DNA from: Xenorhabdus sp. IM139775
GTDB taxonomy: Bacteria; Pseudomonadota; Gammaproteobacteria; Enterobacterales; Enterobacteriaceae
Length of the DNA: 64,000 nt
Assembly (NCBI RefSeq): GCF_028598745.1
Contig: NZ_JAQRFK010000004.1
Span: 1-64,000 of the forward strand
Reading direction: 5' to 3'
The notes below the pieces were generated by a model. That model was not told the DNA's origin, searched no databases, and saw nothing but the letters and a program-made list of their open reading frames with translations. Numbering within the stretch: position 1 is the first letter of the stretch; each line of letters begins with the position of its first letter. Of this stretch, positions 10,734-18,957 are shown piece after piece. The translations under genes were made by a program, and so were the position numbers.

Positions 10734-11062
10734 TAGAATGGCATCTTAAACCCAGGCGGTAATTGCATTCCGCTGGATACACCGGCCATTTTTTCTTTCT
10801 GGGTTTCTTCAATGCGACGAGCCGCATCATTGAAGGCCGCAGCGATCAGATCTTCCAGCATATCTTTGTCATCGTCCATCAAGCTTGGATCGATTTCAAC
10901 ACGACGGCAGTTATGTGCACCGTTAATTGTGATTTTTACCAGCCCTGCACCGGATTCGCCCGTCACTTCCAGATTTGCAATTTCTTCCTGCATTTTCTGC
11001 ATTTTTTCTTGCATCTGCTGGGCCTGTTTCATCAAATTGCCCAAACCACCTTTACCAAACAT
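10733..11062 (-). CDS. ybaB: YbaB/EbfC nucleoid-associated protein
   Basis: Small dimeric DNA-binding protein of 109 aa, same length as in E. coli. A coiled N-terminal region ([21 protein letters not shown]) and the conserved [19 protein letters not shown] strand region are present. It sits between dnaX and recR on the same strand, 48 bp after dnaX, in the universal dnaX-ybaB-recR order. The family binds DNA with little sequence specificity; its precise role is not settled. Confidence 0.95.
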   Translation of the reverse strand: MFGKGGLGNLMKQAQQMQEKMQKMQEEIANLEVTGESGAGLVKITINGAHNCRRVEIDPSLMDDDKDMLEDLIAAAFNDAARRIEETQKEKMAGVSSGMQLPPGFKMPF

Positions 11063-11110
11063 AATTCTCTCTCTTCGCTATAGCCACAGCATACAAATAC
11101 ACTGCGGCAG

Positions 11111-13018
11111 TTAAACAGGCCGGATACTTTCTTCATCCAATTCTGCATCGAATAGTTGCTGAAGTGTTTGAATTGTTTTATCCGAAATAATGGATTGACG
11201 CGCTTGTGCCAATTTTTCTTCATAAATGGCTTGTCGCCACTCCAGAGGCGTTTTTACCGCAGGATTATCATCTTCAATGATACTGAGTTCAATCGATTTT
11301 CCATGCAGTTCACTTAATGCTTCGGCTAATGCTTTCTGAGCCGATGCTGAATTAAGATGGCGTTGCTTTGAACGTAAATGCAGACAAAGACGATTTTCAT
11401 CAATCTGTTCTTTAAATGCATTCAGCGCAACTTGCTGAACCAATTTGGGAATACACAGTTTATCAATTTCCGCCGCCCATGGATCCCTTTGTTTCGACTC
11501 CATAGCCAGCTTCTCGACCAATTCGGCTGTCTTCTCGTGCTCCAGCGCCGCTTTAATCGCTTTTGGTGTCGTCGTCGAGCGCGGCTTCTCCTCGCCGGCA
11601 TTCGTTGCCCGCCAGCGGTAAGCCTCTTGCTTGACTGGCTTAGGCGCCTGTGTTTTCGGGAGATAAGATGAAGGCCGCTGTTCTGCTACCGCCACCAGTC
11701 GCTCTAGCGCCGAACTTGCCGGCTTCGCCTTCGCAGGCTCTGCCGGCTCAGGCTTTTTTGCTGGCGTGTTTCCTTGACGAGTCAGCGAGTGTTTCGCTTG
11801 CAATAGCTTCGCTGTTGGGCTGTCTGCTATCGATTCACTGCCCAACTGCGCCGAAGGCGGTGCTACAGGCGCGGTGCCAACGGGCGCGGCAAAATTTTCC
11901 ACCGCAGGTGGGGATGTTTCCTCAATGACTGCTTTAGGATGAAAAGCCAAGGCGCGCAGTAGCGCCATCTCAACACCTATCCGCCGTTCCGGCGCATAAG
12001 GAAGCTCCTTACGCCCTACCAGCAACGCTTGATAATAAAACTGCAAATCTGTCGGGGAAATGGATCTTGCCAGCAAACGCAACCGCCCTTCCGTTGAAGA
12101 CGGCTCACTTTCGGGTTGCTGAGGCAACAGTTGGAGCATGGCAATGCGATGCAACAGCGACAATGTCTCAACCAGCAGATTTTCCCAATCCACACCGCGG
12201 GTTGCTGCTTGTTCCACCAGAGCCATCATTTGTTGGCCATCTGTACGCACCAACGACTCAATGATCGCCAAGGGTTGGTCATCATCCAGCGTTCCCAACA
12301 TCTGACTGACGATATCCGATGTCAGCGTTCCCCCGCCAAGCGCAATGGCTTGATCCGTTAAGCTCAAGGCATCACGCATGCTGCCATCCGCAGCACGGGC
12401 AAGCAGCTGACGGGAACGCACATCGCTCTCTATTTTCTCTGCATTAAGCACATGCTCCAATTGACTACTGATTTGATCCACATCGAGCGTTTTCAAATGA
12501 AATTGCAAACAGCGTGAAAGGATCGTCACGGGCAGTTTCTGTGGATCGGTGGTTGCCAACAGGAATTTCACATGTTCCGGCGGCTCTTCCAATGTCTTCA
12601 ACAGCGCATTGAAACTATGGCGGGAAAGCATGTGAACTTCATCGATAAGGTAAACTTTGAAACGACCACGGGCCGGGGCATACTGGACGTTATCCAGCAA
12701 CTCGCGGGTATCTTCTACTTTTGTTCGGGAAGCAGCGTCGATTTCAATCAGATCAACAAACCGCCCCTGTTCAATTTCAAGACAGTTGGCACACTGACCA
12801 CACGGCGTCTTTGTTATACCCGCTTCGCAATTCAGTCCTTTTGCCAACAGACGCGCGATAGTCGTTTTTCCCACGCCACGAGTGCCGGAAAAAAGATAAG
12901 CGTGATGAAGGCGCTGGTGTTCTAGACCATTTGCCAACGCAGTCAGCACATGTTGCTGACCAATCACATCAGAAAATATTTGTGGGCGCCACTTACGGGC
13001 AAGTACCTGATAGCTCAT
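11111..13018 (-). CDS. dnaX: DNA polymerase III tau subunit (gamma by -1 frameshift)
   Basis: Clamp-loader ATPase and organiser of the Pol III holoenzyme. Tau is 635 aa (643 in E. coli). The AAA+ domain shows Walker A GTRGVGKT near residues 45-52, a four-cysteine zinc module (C-x8-CGQCANC) and DEVHML. After a Pro/Ala-rich linker the tau-specific C-terminus binds DnaB and the alpha subunit (ALEHEKTAELVEKLA ... DAELDEESIRPV). A slippery A AAA AAG at 11753-11759 should yield gamma of 423 aa. First gene of the dnaX-ybaB-recR unit; apt lies just upstream. Confidence 0.97.
   Translation of the reverse strand: MSYQVLARKWRPQIFSDVIGQQHVLTALANGLEHQRLHHAYLFSGTRGVGKTTIARLLAKGLNCEAGITKTPCGQCANCLEIEQGRFVDLIEIDAASRTKVEDTRELLDNVQYAPARGRFKVYLIDEVHMLSRHSFNALLKTLEEPPEHVKFLLATTDPQKLPVTILSRCLQFHLKTLDVDQISSQLEHVLNAEKIESDVRSRQLLARAADGSMRDALSLTDQAIALGGGTLTSDIVSQMLGTLDDDQPLAIIESLVRTDGQQMMALVEQAATRGVDWENLLVETLSLLHRIAMLQLLPQQPESEPSSTEGRLRLLARSISPTDLQFYYQALLVGRKELPYAPERRIGVEMALLRALAFHPKAVIEETSPPAVENFAAPVGTAPVAPPSAQLGSESIADSPTAKLLQAKHSLTRQGNTPAKKPEPAEPAKAKPASSALERLVAVAEQRPSSYLPKTQAPKPVKQEAYRWRATNAGEEKPRSTTTPKAIKAALEHEKTAELVEKLAMESKQRDPWAAEIDKLCIPKLVQQVALNAFKEQIDENRLCLHLRSKQRHLNSASAQKALAEALSELHGKSIELSIIEDDNPAVKTPLEWRQAIYEEKLAQARQSIISDKTIQTLQQLFDAELDEESIRPV
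11748..11761 (-). promoter_or_regulatory. Programmed -1 frameshift site in dnaX
   Basis: On the minus strand the codons GCA AAA AAG contain the A-AAA-AAG slippery heptamer. A -1 shift reads GCC then TGA, so gamma ends in Ala after 422 shared residues (Glu in E. coli). AAGGAA about 10 nt upstream can act as the stimulatory Shine-Dalgarno, and two GCCGGC segments downstream can pair as the stimulatory stem. All three parts known from E. coli are present. Confidence 0.88.
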
Positions 13019-13125
13019 GAATACCGAGGAAATTGAACACGACTGTCTATCATGCTAGCACAGCCTCCCCACTAACGGCGAGGCTGATGTGCCAATATGT
13101 CTTAATAATGCAAAAAACTGAATAA

Positions 13126-13677
13126 TCAGTGGCCGGAAAATTCAACCAGCGTGTAGCTGTCAATGCCTTGTTTTTTCAAGCGATCAGCACCACCTAAATC
13201 CGGCAATCCAATGATAAATGCCGCTTCAGAAACTTGACCATCCAGACGACGAATCAAGCGTACCGTCGCCTCGATCGTCCCCCCCGTTGCCAGCAGATCA
13301 TCAATAACCAGCACTTTATCGCCTTCCTTGATGCTACTTTTATGGATTTCCAGTGTATCTGTACCATATTCCAGATCGTAAGTTTCGCTCAACGTCTCAC
13401 GCGGCAATTTTCCTTTTTTACGAACAGGAACAAAACCCACGCCCAGACGCAGTGCAACAGGCGCTCCGAATAAGAAACCCCGTGCTTCAGTACCCACAAT
13501 TTTTGTGATGCCTTGATTCTGATAACGGGCCACCAATAAATCTATTGTCGCTTGGTAGGCAACTGGATTATCGAGCAAGGTGGTAATATCACGAAAAAGT
13601 ATTCCCGCCTTTGGATAATCAGGGATTGTTTCGATACTATCTTTAATTAATTGCAGTTGTTGCGCGTTAGCGGTCAT
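13126..13677 (-). CDS. apt: Adenine phosphoribosyltransferase
   Basis: Converts adenine and PRPP to AMP in purine salvage; cytosolic. Length 183 aa, identical to E. coli. The PRPP-binding motif [13 protein letters not shown] and the EARGFLFG block are intact. Lies upstream of dnaX on the same strand with a 107-bp gap containing a GC-rich hairpin (13061-13086) without a T-run. Divergent from priC across about 150 bp. Confidence 0.97.
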   Translation of the reverse strand: MTANAQQLQLIKDSIETIPDYPKAGILFRDITTLLDNPVAYQATIDLLVARYQNQGITKIVGTEARGFLFGAPVALRLGVGFVPVRKKGKLPRETLSETYDLEYGTDTLEIHKSSIKEGDKVLVIDDLLATGGTIEATVRLIRRLDGQVSEAAFIIGLPDLGGADRLKKQGIDSYTLVEFSGH

Positions 13678-13801
13678 AATCGATGCCAGCCAAGTTAAAA
13701 ACGAAAACGGTAAAATCTATTCAAACTACCGGAAAAAAGCAACTGCAAAGCAAGTTGCTGCTTATATTTTGTTGACTTAAGTCAAGCCCCTTATGAGGAT
13801 T

Positions 13802-13830
13802 CCTTACTCCCCGCAGCGCGAGGAGTAAGG
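13802..13830 (+). promoter_or_regulatory. Hairpin burying the ribosome-binding site upstream of priC
   Basis: CCTTACTCC (13802-13810) and GGAGTAAGG (13822-13830) form a perfect 9-bp stem, extended by CGC/GCG across a one-base mismatch. The only strong Shine-Dalgarno before priC (AGGAG, 13821-13825) is inside the 3' arm. Start codons follow immediately: ATG 13831 (leader ORF) and GTG 13833 (priC frame). No T-run follows, so this looks like a translational control element rather than a terminator. Confidence 0.55.
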
Positions 13831-13893
13831 ATGTGCTCTACAATGTTGAATCGCTATTTAACAAACCGATTATTAATGATAATGAGATGCTAA
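13831..13893 (+). CDS. Candidate 20-codon leader ORF before priC
   Basis: ATG at 13831 lies 5 nt after GGAG and opens a 20-codon frame, MCSTMLNRYLTNRLLMIMRC. Its TAA (13891-13893) overlaps the ATG at 13893, the start that best fits PriC, in a TAATG arrangement typical of translational coupling. No similarity was recognised. It could equally be chance, with priC starting at GTG 13833 from the same ribosome-binding site. Confidence 0.35.
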   Translation: MCSTMLNRYLTNRLLMIMRC

Positions 13894-14435
13894 TGGGCAT
13901 ACAAAATTTATTAAGTGCACTTGAAAAACAGGTCAATATTCTGGAAACAGAACTCGCTTTACTGCCCGACCTCCCTTTTTCCAACGCCCGTTTTGATCAA
14001 GCACTATTCCACCATCGCAGTCATAAACTCGGTGGATACATGCAGGAAATCAGACAAAATATGGAACAACTCAGCACCTGTGTAAACGGGGTCCGTACTG
14101 AACAAGTGAAATTCCTTGCCGAACGTTTAGTGACACAAATCGAAGCACTTAAACGTGAGATAGCAACTCAGGCGCTGCGGAAACAGGAAGATAAATTTGC
14201 ACACCGATCACAAGAACGGGATCTTTACCAACGTCTGGCAGAACATCAAGATTATGAACGTCGCTTAACGGCAATGGTTGATGACAGGGAATTACAGTTA
14301 GACAAACAAACGACGCTTACCAACAAGTATAAACTGCAAAAAGAAATTGCAGCCTTGGCTGGCAGGCTCGCCCGTTGTCGTCAAGCATTAATGCGGATCG
14401 AAAAATCGATAGAAAAACGAGAGAACTCAGATTAA
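13893..14435 (+). CDS. priC: Primosomal replication protein N'' (PriC)
   Basis: Restart protein that loads DnaB at stalled forks with gaps. Start at 13893 gives 180 aa (175 in E. coli), and MGIQNLLSALEKQV aligns without gaps to E. coli MKTALLLEKLEGQL. The GTG at 13833 would add 20 residues with no counterpart but has the better ribosome-binding site. Family motifs ARFDQALF near residue 33 and LAGRLARCRQALMRIE at the C-terminus are present; the protein is largely helical. Followed after 20 bp by rsmS, whose product is reported to act with PriC. E. coli ybaN, normally adjacent, is absent. Confidence 0.88.
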   Translation: MGIQNLLSALEKQVNILETELALLPDLPFSNARFDQALFHHRSHKLGGYMQEIRQNMEQLSTCVNGVRTEQVKFLAERLVTQIEALKREIATQALRKQEDKFAHRSQERDLYQRLAEHQDYERRLTAMVDDRELQLDKQTTLTNKYKLQKEIAALAGRLARCRQALMRIEKSIEKRENSD

Positions 14436-14455
14436 TCCTAAAAAAACAAGGCGCA

Positions 14456-14623
14456 ATGATGACGCTAGAACAAGCACCACCTGAAATGCAACTTGCAGTC
14501 GATCTGATTTATCTGCTTGAGTGTAACGAGGTTCCTCCCGCTATCGCACTGGCAGCATTAGAAATCGTCAAACACGATCTTCAAGGGAAATTGGAAAAAC
14601 AAACGCAACAGTCTGAGGAATAA
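14456..14623 (+). CDS. rsmS: RsmS (YbaM), replication-stress regulator
   Basis: Small protein of 54-55 aa matching E. coli YbaM/RsmS in its core: LAVDLIYLLECNEVPPAIALAALEIVKHDL against LAVDLIVLLEENQIP ... ALDIVKRDY. The frame is open further upstream, but ATG 14456 (or 14459) follows AAGG and matches the family N-terminus MSLENAP. It is 20 bp behind priC, so co-transcribed. In E. coli RsmS is reported to modulate replication restart together with PriC and SeqA; that role is carried over by homology and neighbourhood. Confidence 0.85.
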   Translation: MMTLEQAPPEMQLAVDLIYLLECNEVPPAIALAALEIVKHDLQGKLEKQTQQSEE

Positions 14624-14679
14624 ACCTGATTAACACCGGTTCCTCAGACTGCATGGCTAAACAGAGGGGGGAAAATTGC

Positions 14680-17600
14680 TTAAGGTAAAAAGGGCTTGTC
14701 ATCTGGATGGCGGTTACCATCATTCAATGGCTTTTGTACTTCTTGCAAACTATCACCTTGCCCATTATGCAAATAAACCTCCAACTGATTAAAGGCAATA
14801 TTGATGCCGTTTTCGCGGCATAATTTATCAATACTGCGATTTACTTCATCGACAGTCCGGCTACGATCACCCAATTCCCGAACATAGAGCCTCAACTCAT
14901 GATCCAGTGTACTGGCACCAAAATTCATAAAGTAGACTTGTGCTCCCGGCTCACTCATAACGCGGGCGTTTTCACTCGCTGCTTGTAACAAAACTTCTTT
15001 GACCTTATCAAGATCAGAGCCATATGCGACGCCAATCTTAATAATAATTCGGGTAATGGTGTCCGAAAGTGTCCAGTTAATGAGACGTTCCGTCACAAAT
15101 GCCCGGTTGGGGATAATGACCTCTTTACGGTCAAAATCGGTAATTGTCGTCGCACGAATGCGGATTTTACTGACCGAGCCGGAATAAGTGCCTATCGTTA
15201 CGGTATCGCCGATACGCACGGGACGTTCAAACAAAATAATCAGCCCCGAAACAAAGTTGGCGAAGATTTCCTGTAAACCGAAGCCTAAACCGACCGACAG
15301 TGCCGCCGCCAGCCATTGTAATTTATTCCACGAAACGCCCAGTGTTCCTAATGCCGCAATACCTCCGACACCAATGATCAAGTAAGTCAATGTCGTTTTA
15401 ATGGCATACGAAGAACCCTGTTGTAACTGCAAACGGGATAACACCAGTACTTCCAGTAGGCCCGGCAAGTTTCTCATCATGACCCATGAAATGACCAACA
15501 TGGCGATTGAAAGTACCAAATCTTTCAAGGTCACATGTTGCAGAACATTGCCCAGTTCTGTTGTCGTGCTGTATTGCCACAAATTGACCCCATCAAGGTA
15601 AGAAAATACCGTCACCAGATCAGACCAAATCCAATAAAATGCCCCTAAAAAGATCAAAAACAGCACCATGGTCGTTAAACGCAATGACTGCTGATTGATG
15701 AGATCCAAGGCCATTGGCGGCTCTTCCATCACTTCCCCTTCTGCCCCTTCTTTTGTCAGGGACTGACGCCGGGCAGCAGCACGTCGATAAGCAATGCGAC
15801 GCGCTGCAATGCCTAATCCCCGCAAACAGGCTTGATAACTGATATGCCAGAGGAACAGTAAATACAAGCTATAAAGCCAACGTTCAGCCAAACGCAGGGT
15901 TGTATAGAAATAACCCGATACCATCAACACTATCAACACCAGAGGGGCAAACGTTAATGCCGTGACGACGATAGTCCGGATCATATGGGAACTTTTTTCA
16001 CGCCATACATAGCGACAGAATGGGAAAATAAACAGGAAGACGAAAAACAGGCAGATCAAGACGGTACATTGACCAATCACATCATCAGACAGCCGTAAGG
16101 GATATTTAGCACCCAAGGTTACCCAGAACAAAATGGGCAACAGCGCGATCGACAGGCGAACCAGATTTTTGCGGAATAAGTGACAAACCGCACTGTCCAG
16201 AGAAAAATGCTGTTCGCCAATCCCACCTTTCACAAGGATTTGGTAGCTGTAACTATACATCATCCAAAAAAGCGCCAGTTGGCAGGAAAAACCCCAAATC
16301 AAATCACCAAAGCTATCACCAGTGCTATCACCAGAACTTCCCCCTGAACTCCCACCTGATTTCGAATACCAATAACCTACCGCCAATACGATAAAAGCAA
16401 TCGGTAATGTTTTTATTAAGGTCAGTATGAGTGCCAATGGTGTATGTAATTGACTGTCGCTGCGAAACTGCCCGACTTCACCCGCTATTTTTTTCAACTG
16501 CGCGTTAATGCCTTTGGTTTGCCAGCGTAAAAACAGGCCAACCAACACAAGGGGAATGACGAAATGGATGGAGTTTTTCAGCCCCGTCATCAATCCACTG
16601 AACGTCAAGCGAATATCCAAGTGACTCAGCTCTTCTTGAACAAGATCAGGCAAGGATTTCAACCACACCACATTCATCGGTTTGTTGCTATTCACCCAAA
16701 AGATTTGCTGGACAAGGGTTTGTTCCAACGATTCAGAGACATCCAACAACTGTTGCTGATCCATTTGTAAGTTGATGGCATGGGTAATCTGATTTCCCAA
16801 TTGATTATTGAGCTGCTCTGAAAGTTCACAATGAACATCCAGAATCTGGTTAATCGCATGATGGATTTCATCCACCACTTCCTTGGATTCGTTTTTTATT
16901 TGATGATGATTATTTCTCAATAAGTTATTGATATAATCGTTTCCCTGACAGAGCTGATCGCGCTCCTGATTAATTTCGAATTGCTCTAGACGCAAGTCTG
17001 CTATTTTCGTTGGTAAATCTTTTGTCAAAACATCCTGTGGTACTTTCAACTGTTCCTGAAACAAGATGCGTGACAGCAATAAACTGCCGCGTAAGACCTT
17101 AATTTGCTCTTTGAGATTGCGCTCTGATTGAATGGCCCGTTCCAGAAAATTCTTAACGCGAATACTTTGTTGCGCCAGTTGATTACTATCACGCGTTGCT
17201 GCTACCAACCGCTGACTCAATTCACGATTATGTTCAATTTCCGCCTGAACCAAGGCGTTATCCTGAATATATAAATTTTTGCCATCCTTCGTTTGCGCTT
17301 CTTTCGCGGTTTCTTCCGAAAGCACCAAGCGCTTTCCACTCATCACACTTTGAATAAACTGAACATGACGCTCCAATTGCTCAATTTGGCGAGTCGTATA
17401 ATCCCGTTGCCGCTGTAAAAGAGCTTGTAAGTGAGTATTCGCCTGTAGAGATTCTCTTTGATATTCATTTTGCTGGGTCAGGAAAAACTGTTCTACCTGC
17501 AATAACTCTATCTGGGTACGACTCGATTCTGACTGTTCAGCCAATACGTTATTGAGTTGATTACGGATTTGCTGCAATCTCTGCATATTACGAAAGAGCA

Positions 17601-18150
17601 CATTTTGCACGCGCTCTGGTTGAGTTTGCAGCCCAATCAACTGGCTATTGTAGCCGGCAAGATTTTCCTGTGCCCGCTGCAAGTTATACCATGTGTTATT
17701 CAGTTTCGATTCAAGCTGCTTCAGAGACAGTGTTTCCAGTGTCTGTTGATAGGCATCCTGCTGATCGTTATTTTTCAGATTCTCCAGTTCGGTCACAACC
17801 TGATGTGATTTTTGGGGCACATCTTGCACATTTTTTCTAAGCAGCTCGAAATCCAGTTTCAATTGTTCAATTTTGTCAAAGAAAGAGAGCGCCTTTTCCA
17901 AATCAGCGATCGACACCTTTTCTTCAACCGTATGTTCCTTGCGTTCTGTCAGGATCTTAAGCTGGTTTTGAATATCATTACGGGTTGGAACATCGCCACT
18001 GGCCGCTGCATTGGCAGAAAAAAAGACAGGTGACAGGAGAAAAAACAAACACATTACCAACACAAAGCGAAAAAGCAGTATCGTAGGGAATTTGTTACAC
18101 AAGCTCCCCTTATTGAGCAAAACACCCAAGCATCGGTTAACGGAAACCAT
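14680..18150 (-). CDS. mscK: Mechanosensitive channel MscK (KefA)
   Basis: Large potassium-sensitive mechanosensitive channel of the inner membrane. 1156 aa (1120 in E. coli). Order: signal peptide (residues 1 to about 48, ending SANAA), a long periplasmic coiled-coil region (to about 500), a multi-TM region, then the C-terminal MscS core with GLGFGLQEIFANFVSGLIILFERPVRIGDTV and the beta/alpha cytosolic domain. An extra Gly/Ser/Asp-rich stretch (GGSSGGSSGDSTGDS near residue 600) sits in a loop between membrane segments. The start is the ATG at 18150; the ribosome-binding site is poor. It follows acrR by 18 bp on the same strand and may be co-transcribed with it. Confidence 0.93.
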   Translation of the reverse strand: MVSVNRCLGVLLNKGSLCNKFPTILLFRFVLVMCLFFLLSPVFFSANAAASGDVPTRNDIQNQLKILTERKEHTVEEKVSIADLEKALSFFDKIEQLKLDFELLRKNVQDVPQKSHQVVTELENLKNNDQQDAYQQTLETLSLKQLESKLNNTWYNLQRAQENLAGYNSQLIGLQTQPERVQNVLFRNMQRLQQIRNQLNNVLAEQSESSRTQIELLQVEQFFLTQQNEYQRESLQANTHLQALLQRQRDYTTRQIEQLERHVQFIQSVMSGKRLVLSEETAKEAQTKDGKNLYIQDNALVQAEIEHNRELSQRLVAATRDSNQLAQQSIRVKNFLERAIQSERNLKEQIKVLRGSLLLSRILFQEQLKVPQDVLTKDLPTKIADLRLEQFEINQERDQLCQGNDYINNLLRNNHHQIKNESKEVVDEIHHAINQILDVHCELSEQLNNQLGNQITHAINLQMDQQQLLDVSESLEQTLVQQIFWVNSNKPMNVVWLKSLPDLVQEELSHLDIRLTFSGLMTGLKNSIHFVIPLVLVGLFLRWQTKGINAQLKKIAGEVGQFRSDSQLHTPLALILTLIKTLPIAFIVLAVGYWYSKSGGSSGGSSGDSTGDSFGDLIWGFSCQLALFWMMYSYSYQILVKGGIGEQHFSLDSAVCHLFRKNLVRLSIALLPILFWVTLGAKYPLRLSDDVIGQCTVLICLFFVFLFIFPFCRYVWREKSSHMIRTIVVTALTFAPLVLIVLMVSGYFYTTLRLAERWLYSLYLLFLWHISYQACLRGLGIAARRIAYRRAAARRQSLTKEGAEGEVMEEPPMALDLINQQSLRLTTMVLFLIFLGAFYWIWSDLVTVFSYLDGVNLWQYSTTTELGNVLQHVTLKDLVLSIAMLVISWVMMRNLPGLLEVLVLSRLQLQQGSSYAIKTTLTYLIIGVGGIAALGTLGVSWNKLQWLAAALSVGLGFGLQEIFANFVSGLIILFERPVRIGDTVTIGTYSGSVSKIRIRATTITDFDRKEVIIPNRAFVTERLINWTLSDTITRIIIKIGVAYGSDLDKVKEVLLQAASENARVMSEPGAQVYFMNFGASTLDHELRLYVRELGDRSRTVDEVNRSIDKLCRENGINIAFNQLEVYLHNGQGDSLQEVQKPLNDGNRHPDDKPFLP

Positions 18151-18168
18151 GAACTCATCTACCCATCA

Positions 18169-18816
18169 TTATTCGTTTTCTTCGCTGTTGCGCAAATGGT
18201 GACTGTATTTCAGTGTATCGATGAAACCATCCACTAAATGAACAGCCTGCTCTTGAATATTAAAACCGTCTGATGAGAATGACCAGTTCTCCAATATCCC
18301 GGTCATCAATGCTCTCAACATGATGGCAGAACGGTTGGCGTCAAGATTATAGGGTAACTCCCCAGATTGAATACAAGCAGTCAACATTTTTTCAATCTTC
18401 TGGTAATCAGAAATACATATCTCTCTAATTTCCGCTAGTACTGGGGATATTTCGCCAACGAATTCACATTTATGGAAAAAAATTTCTATTAATTGACGAA
18501 CCTGAGAATCATCAATCATCATTCGTAACATAGAAATTAATAAATATCTCAACGCAATAAGTGGATTATCAGGATATTTTGATTGATACTCTTTCTCTAG
18601 CTCGTCTATTTTATGCTCTGGCATTCGACAAACAACAGAAAGTAGATCTGTTTTATTTTTAAAATGCCAGTAAATCGCTCCGCGCGTGACACCTGCGGCC
18701 GTGGCGATATCAGATAGTGAGGTAGCAGAAACACCGCGCTCAGAAAAAGTCCTTATCGCAGCATCTATGATTTGCTGACGAGTTTGATTTGCTTGTTGTT
18801 TAGTTTTTCGTGCCAT
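18169..18816 (-). CDS. acrR: AcrR, TetR-family repressor of acrAB
   Basis: TetR-type repressor, 215 aa, the E. coli length. The N-terminal helix-turn-helix (ATSLSDIATAAGVTRGAIYWHFKNKTDL, residues about 28-55) is highly conserved; the C-terminal ligand domain is divergent except around LIEIFFHKCEFVGEI. The frame extends 27 codons upstream, but ATG 18816 (MARKTKQ) matches the family start, and the extension would cross the operator. Divergent from acrA with a shared 141-bp control region. In E. coli ligand binding by AcrR relieves repression of acrAB. Confidence 0.95.
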   Translation of the reverse strand: MARKTKQQANQTRQQIIDAAIRTFSERGVSATSLSDIATAAGVTRGAIYWHFKNKTDLLSVVCRMPEHKIDELEKEYQSKYPDNPLIALRYLLISMLRMMIDDSQVRQLIEIFFHKCEFVGEISPVLAEIREICISDYQKIEKMLTACIQSGELPYNLDANRSAIMLRALMTGILENWSFSSDGFNIQEQAVHLVDGFIDTLKYSHHLRNSEENE

Positions 18817-18855
18817 TTTAGTGCCATAATCTTTGTTTTTGACTGAGGCTGATTT

Positions 18856-18873
18856 ACATACATTCATGTATGT
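18856..18873. promoter_or_regulatory. AcrR operator between acrR and acrA
   Basis: An 18-bp palindrome, ACATACATTCATGTATGT, lies in the divergent region. It closely resembles the E. coli AcrR site (TACATACATT ... ATGTATGTA). Position between both promoters fits autorepression plus repression of acrAB. Confidence 0.88.
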
Positions 18874-18957
18874 TTGTACTATAGCACCCTTAATCAATGA
18901 AGTAATGATTTCACTTGTTAGATTAGAGAATCGACATTGAAAAATTGAGGTTTACTT

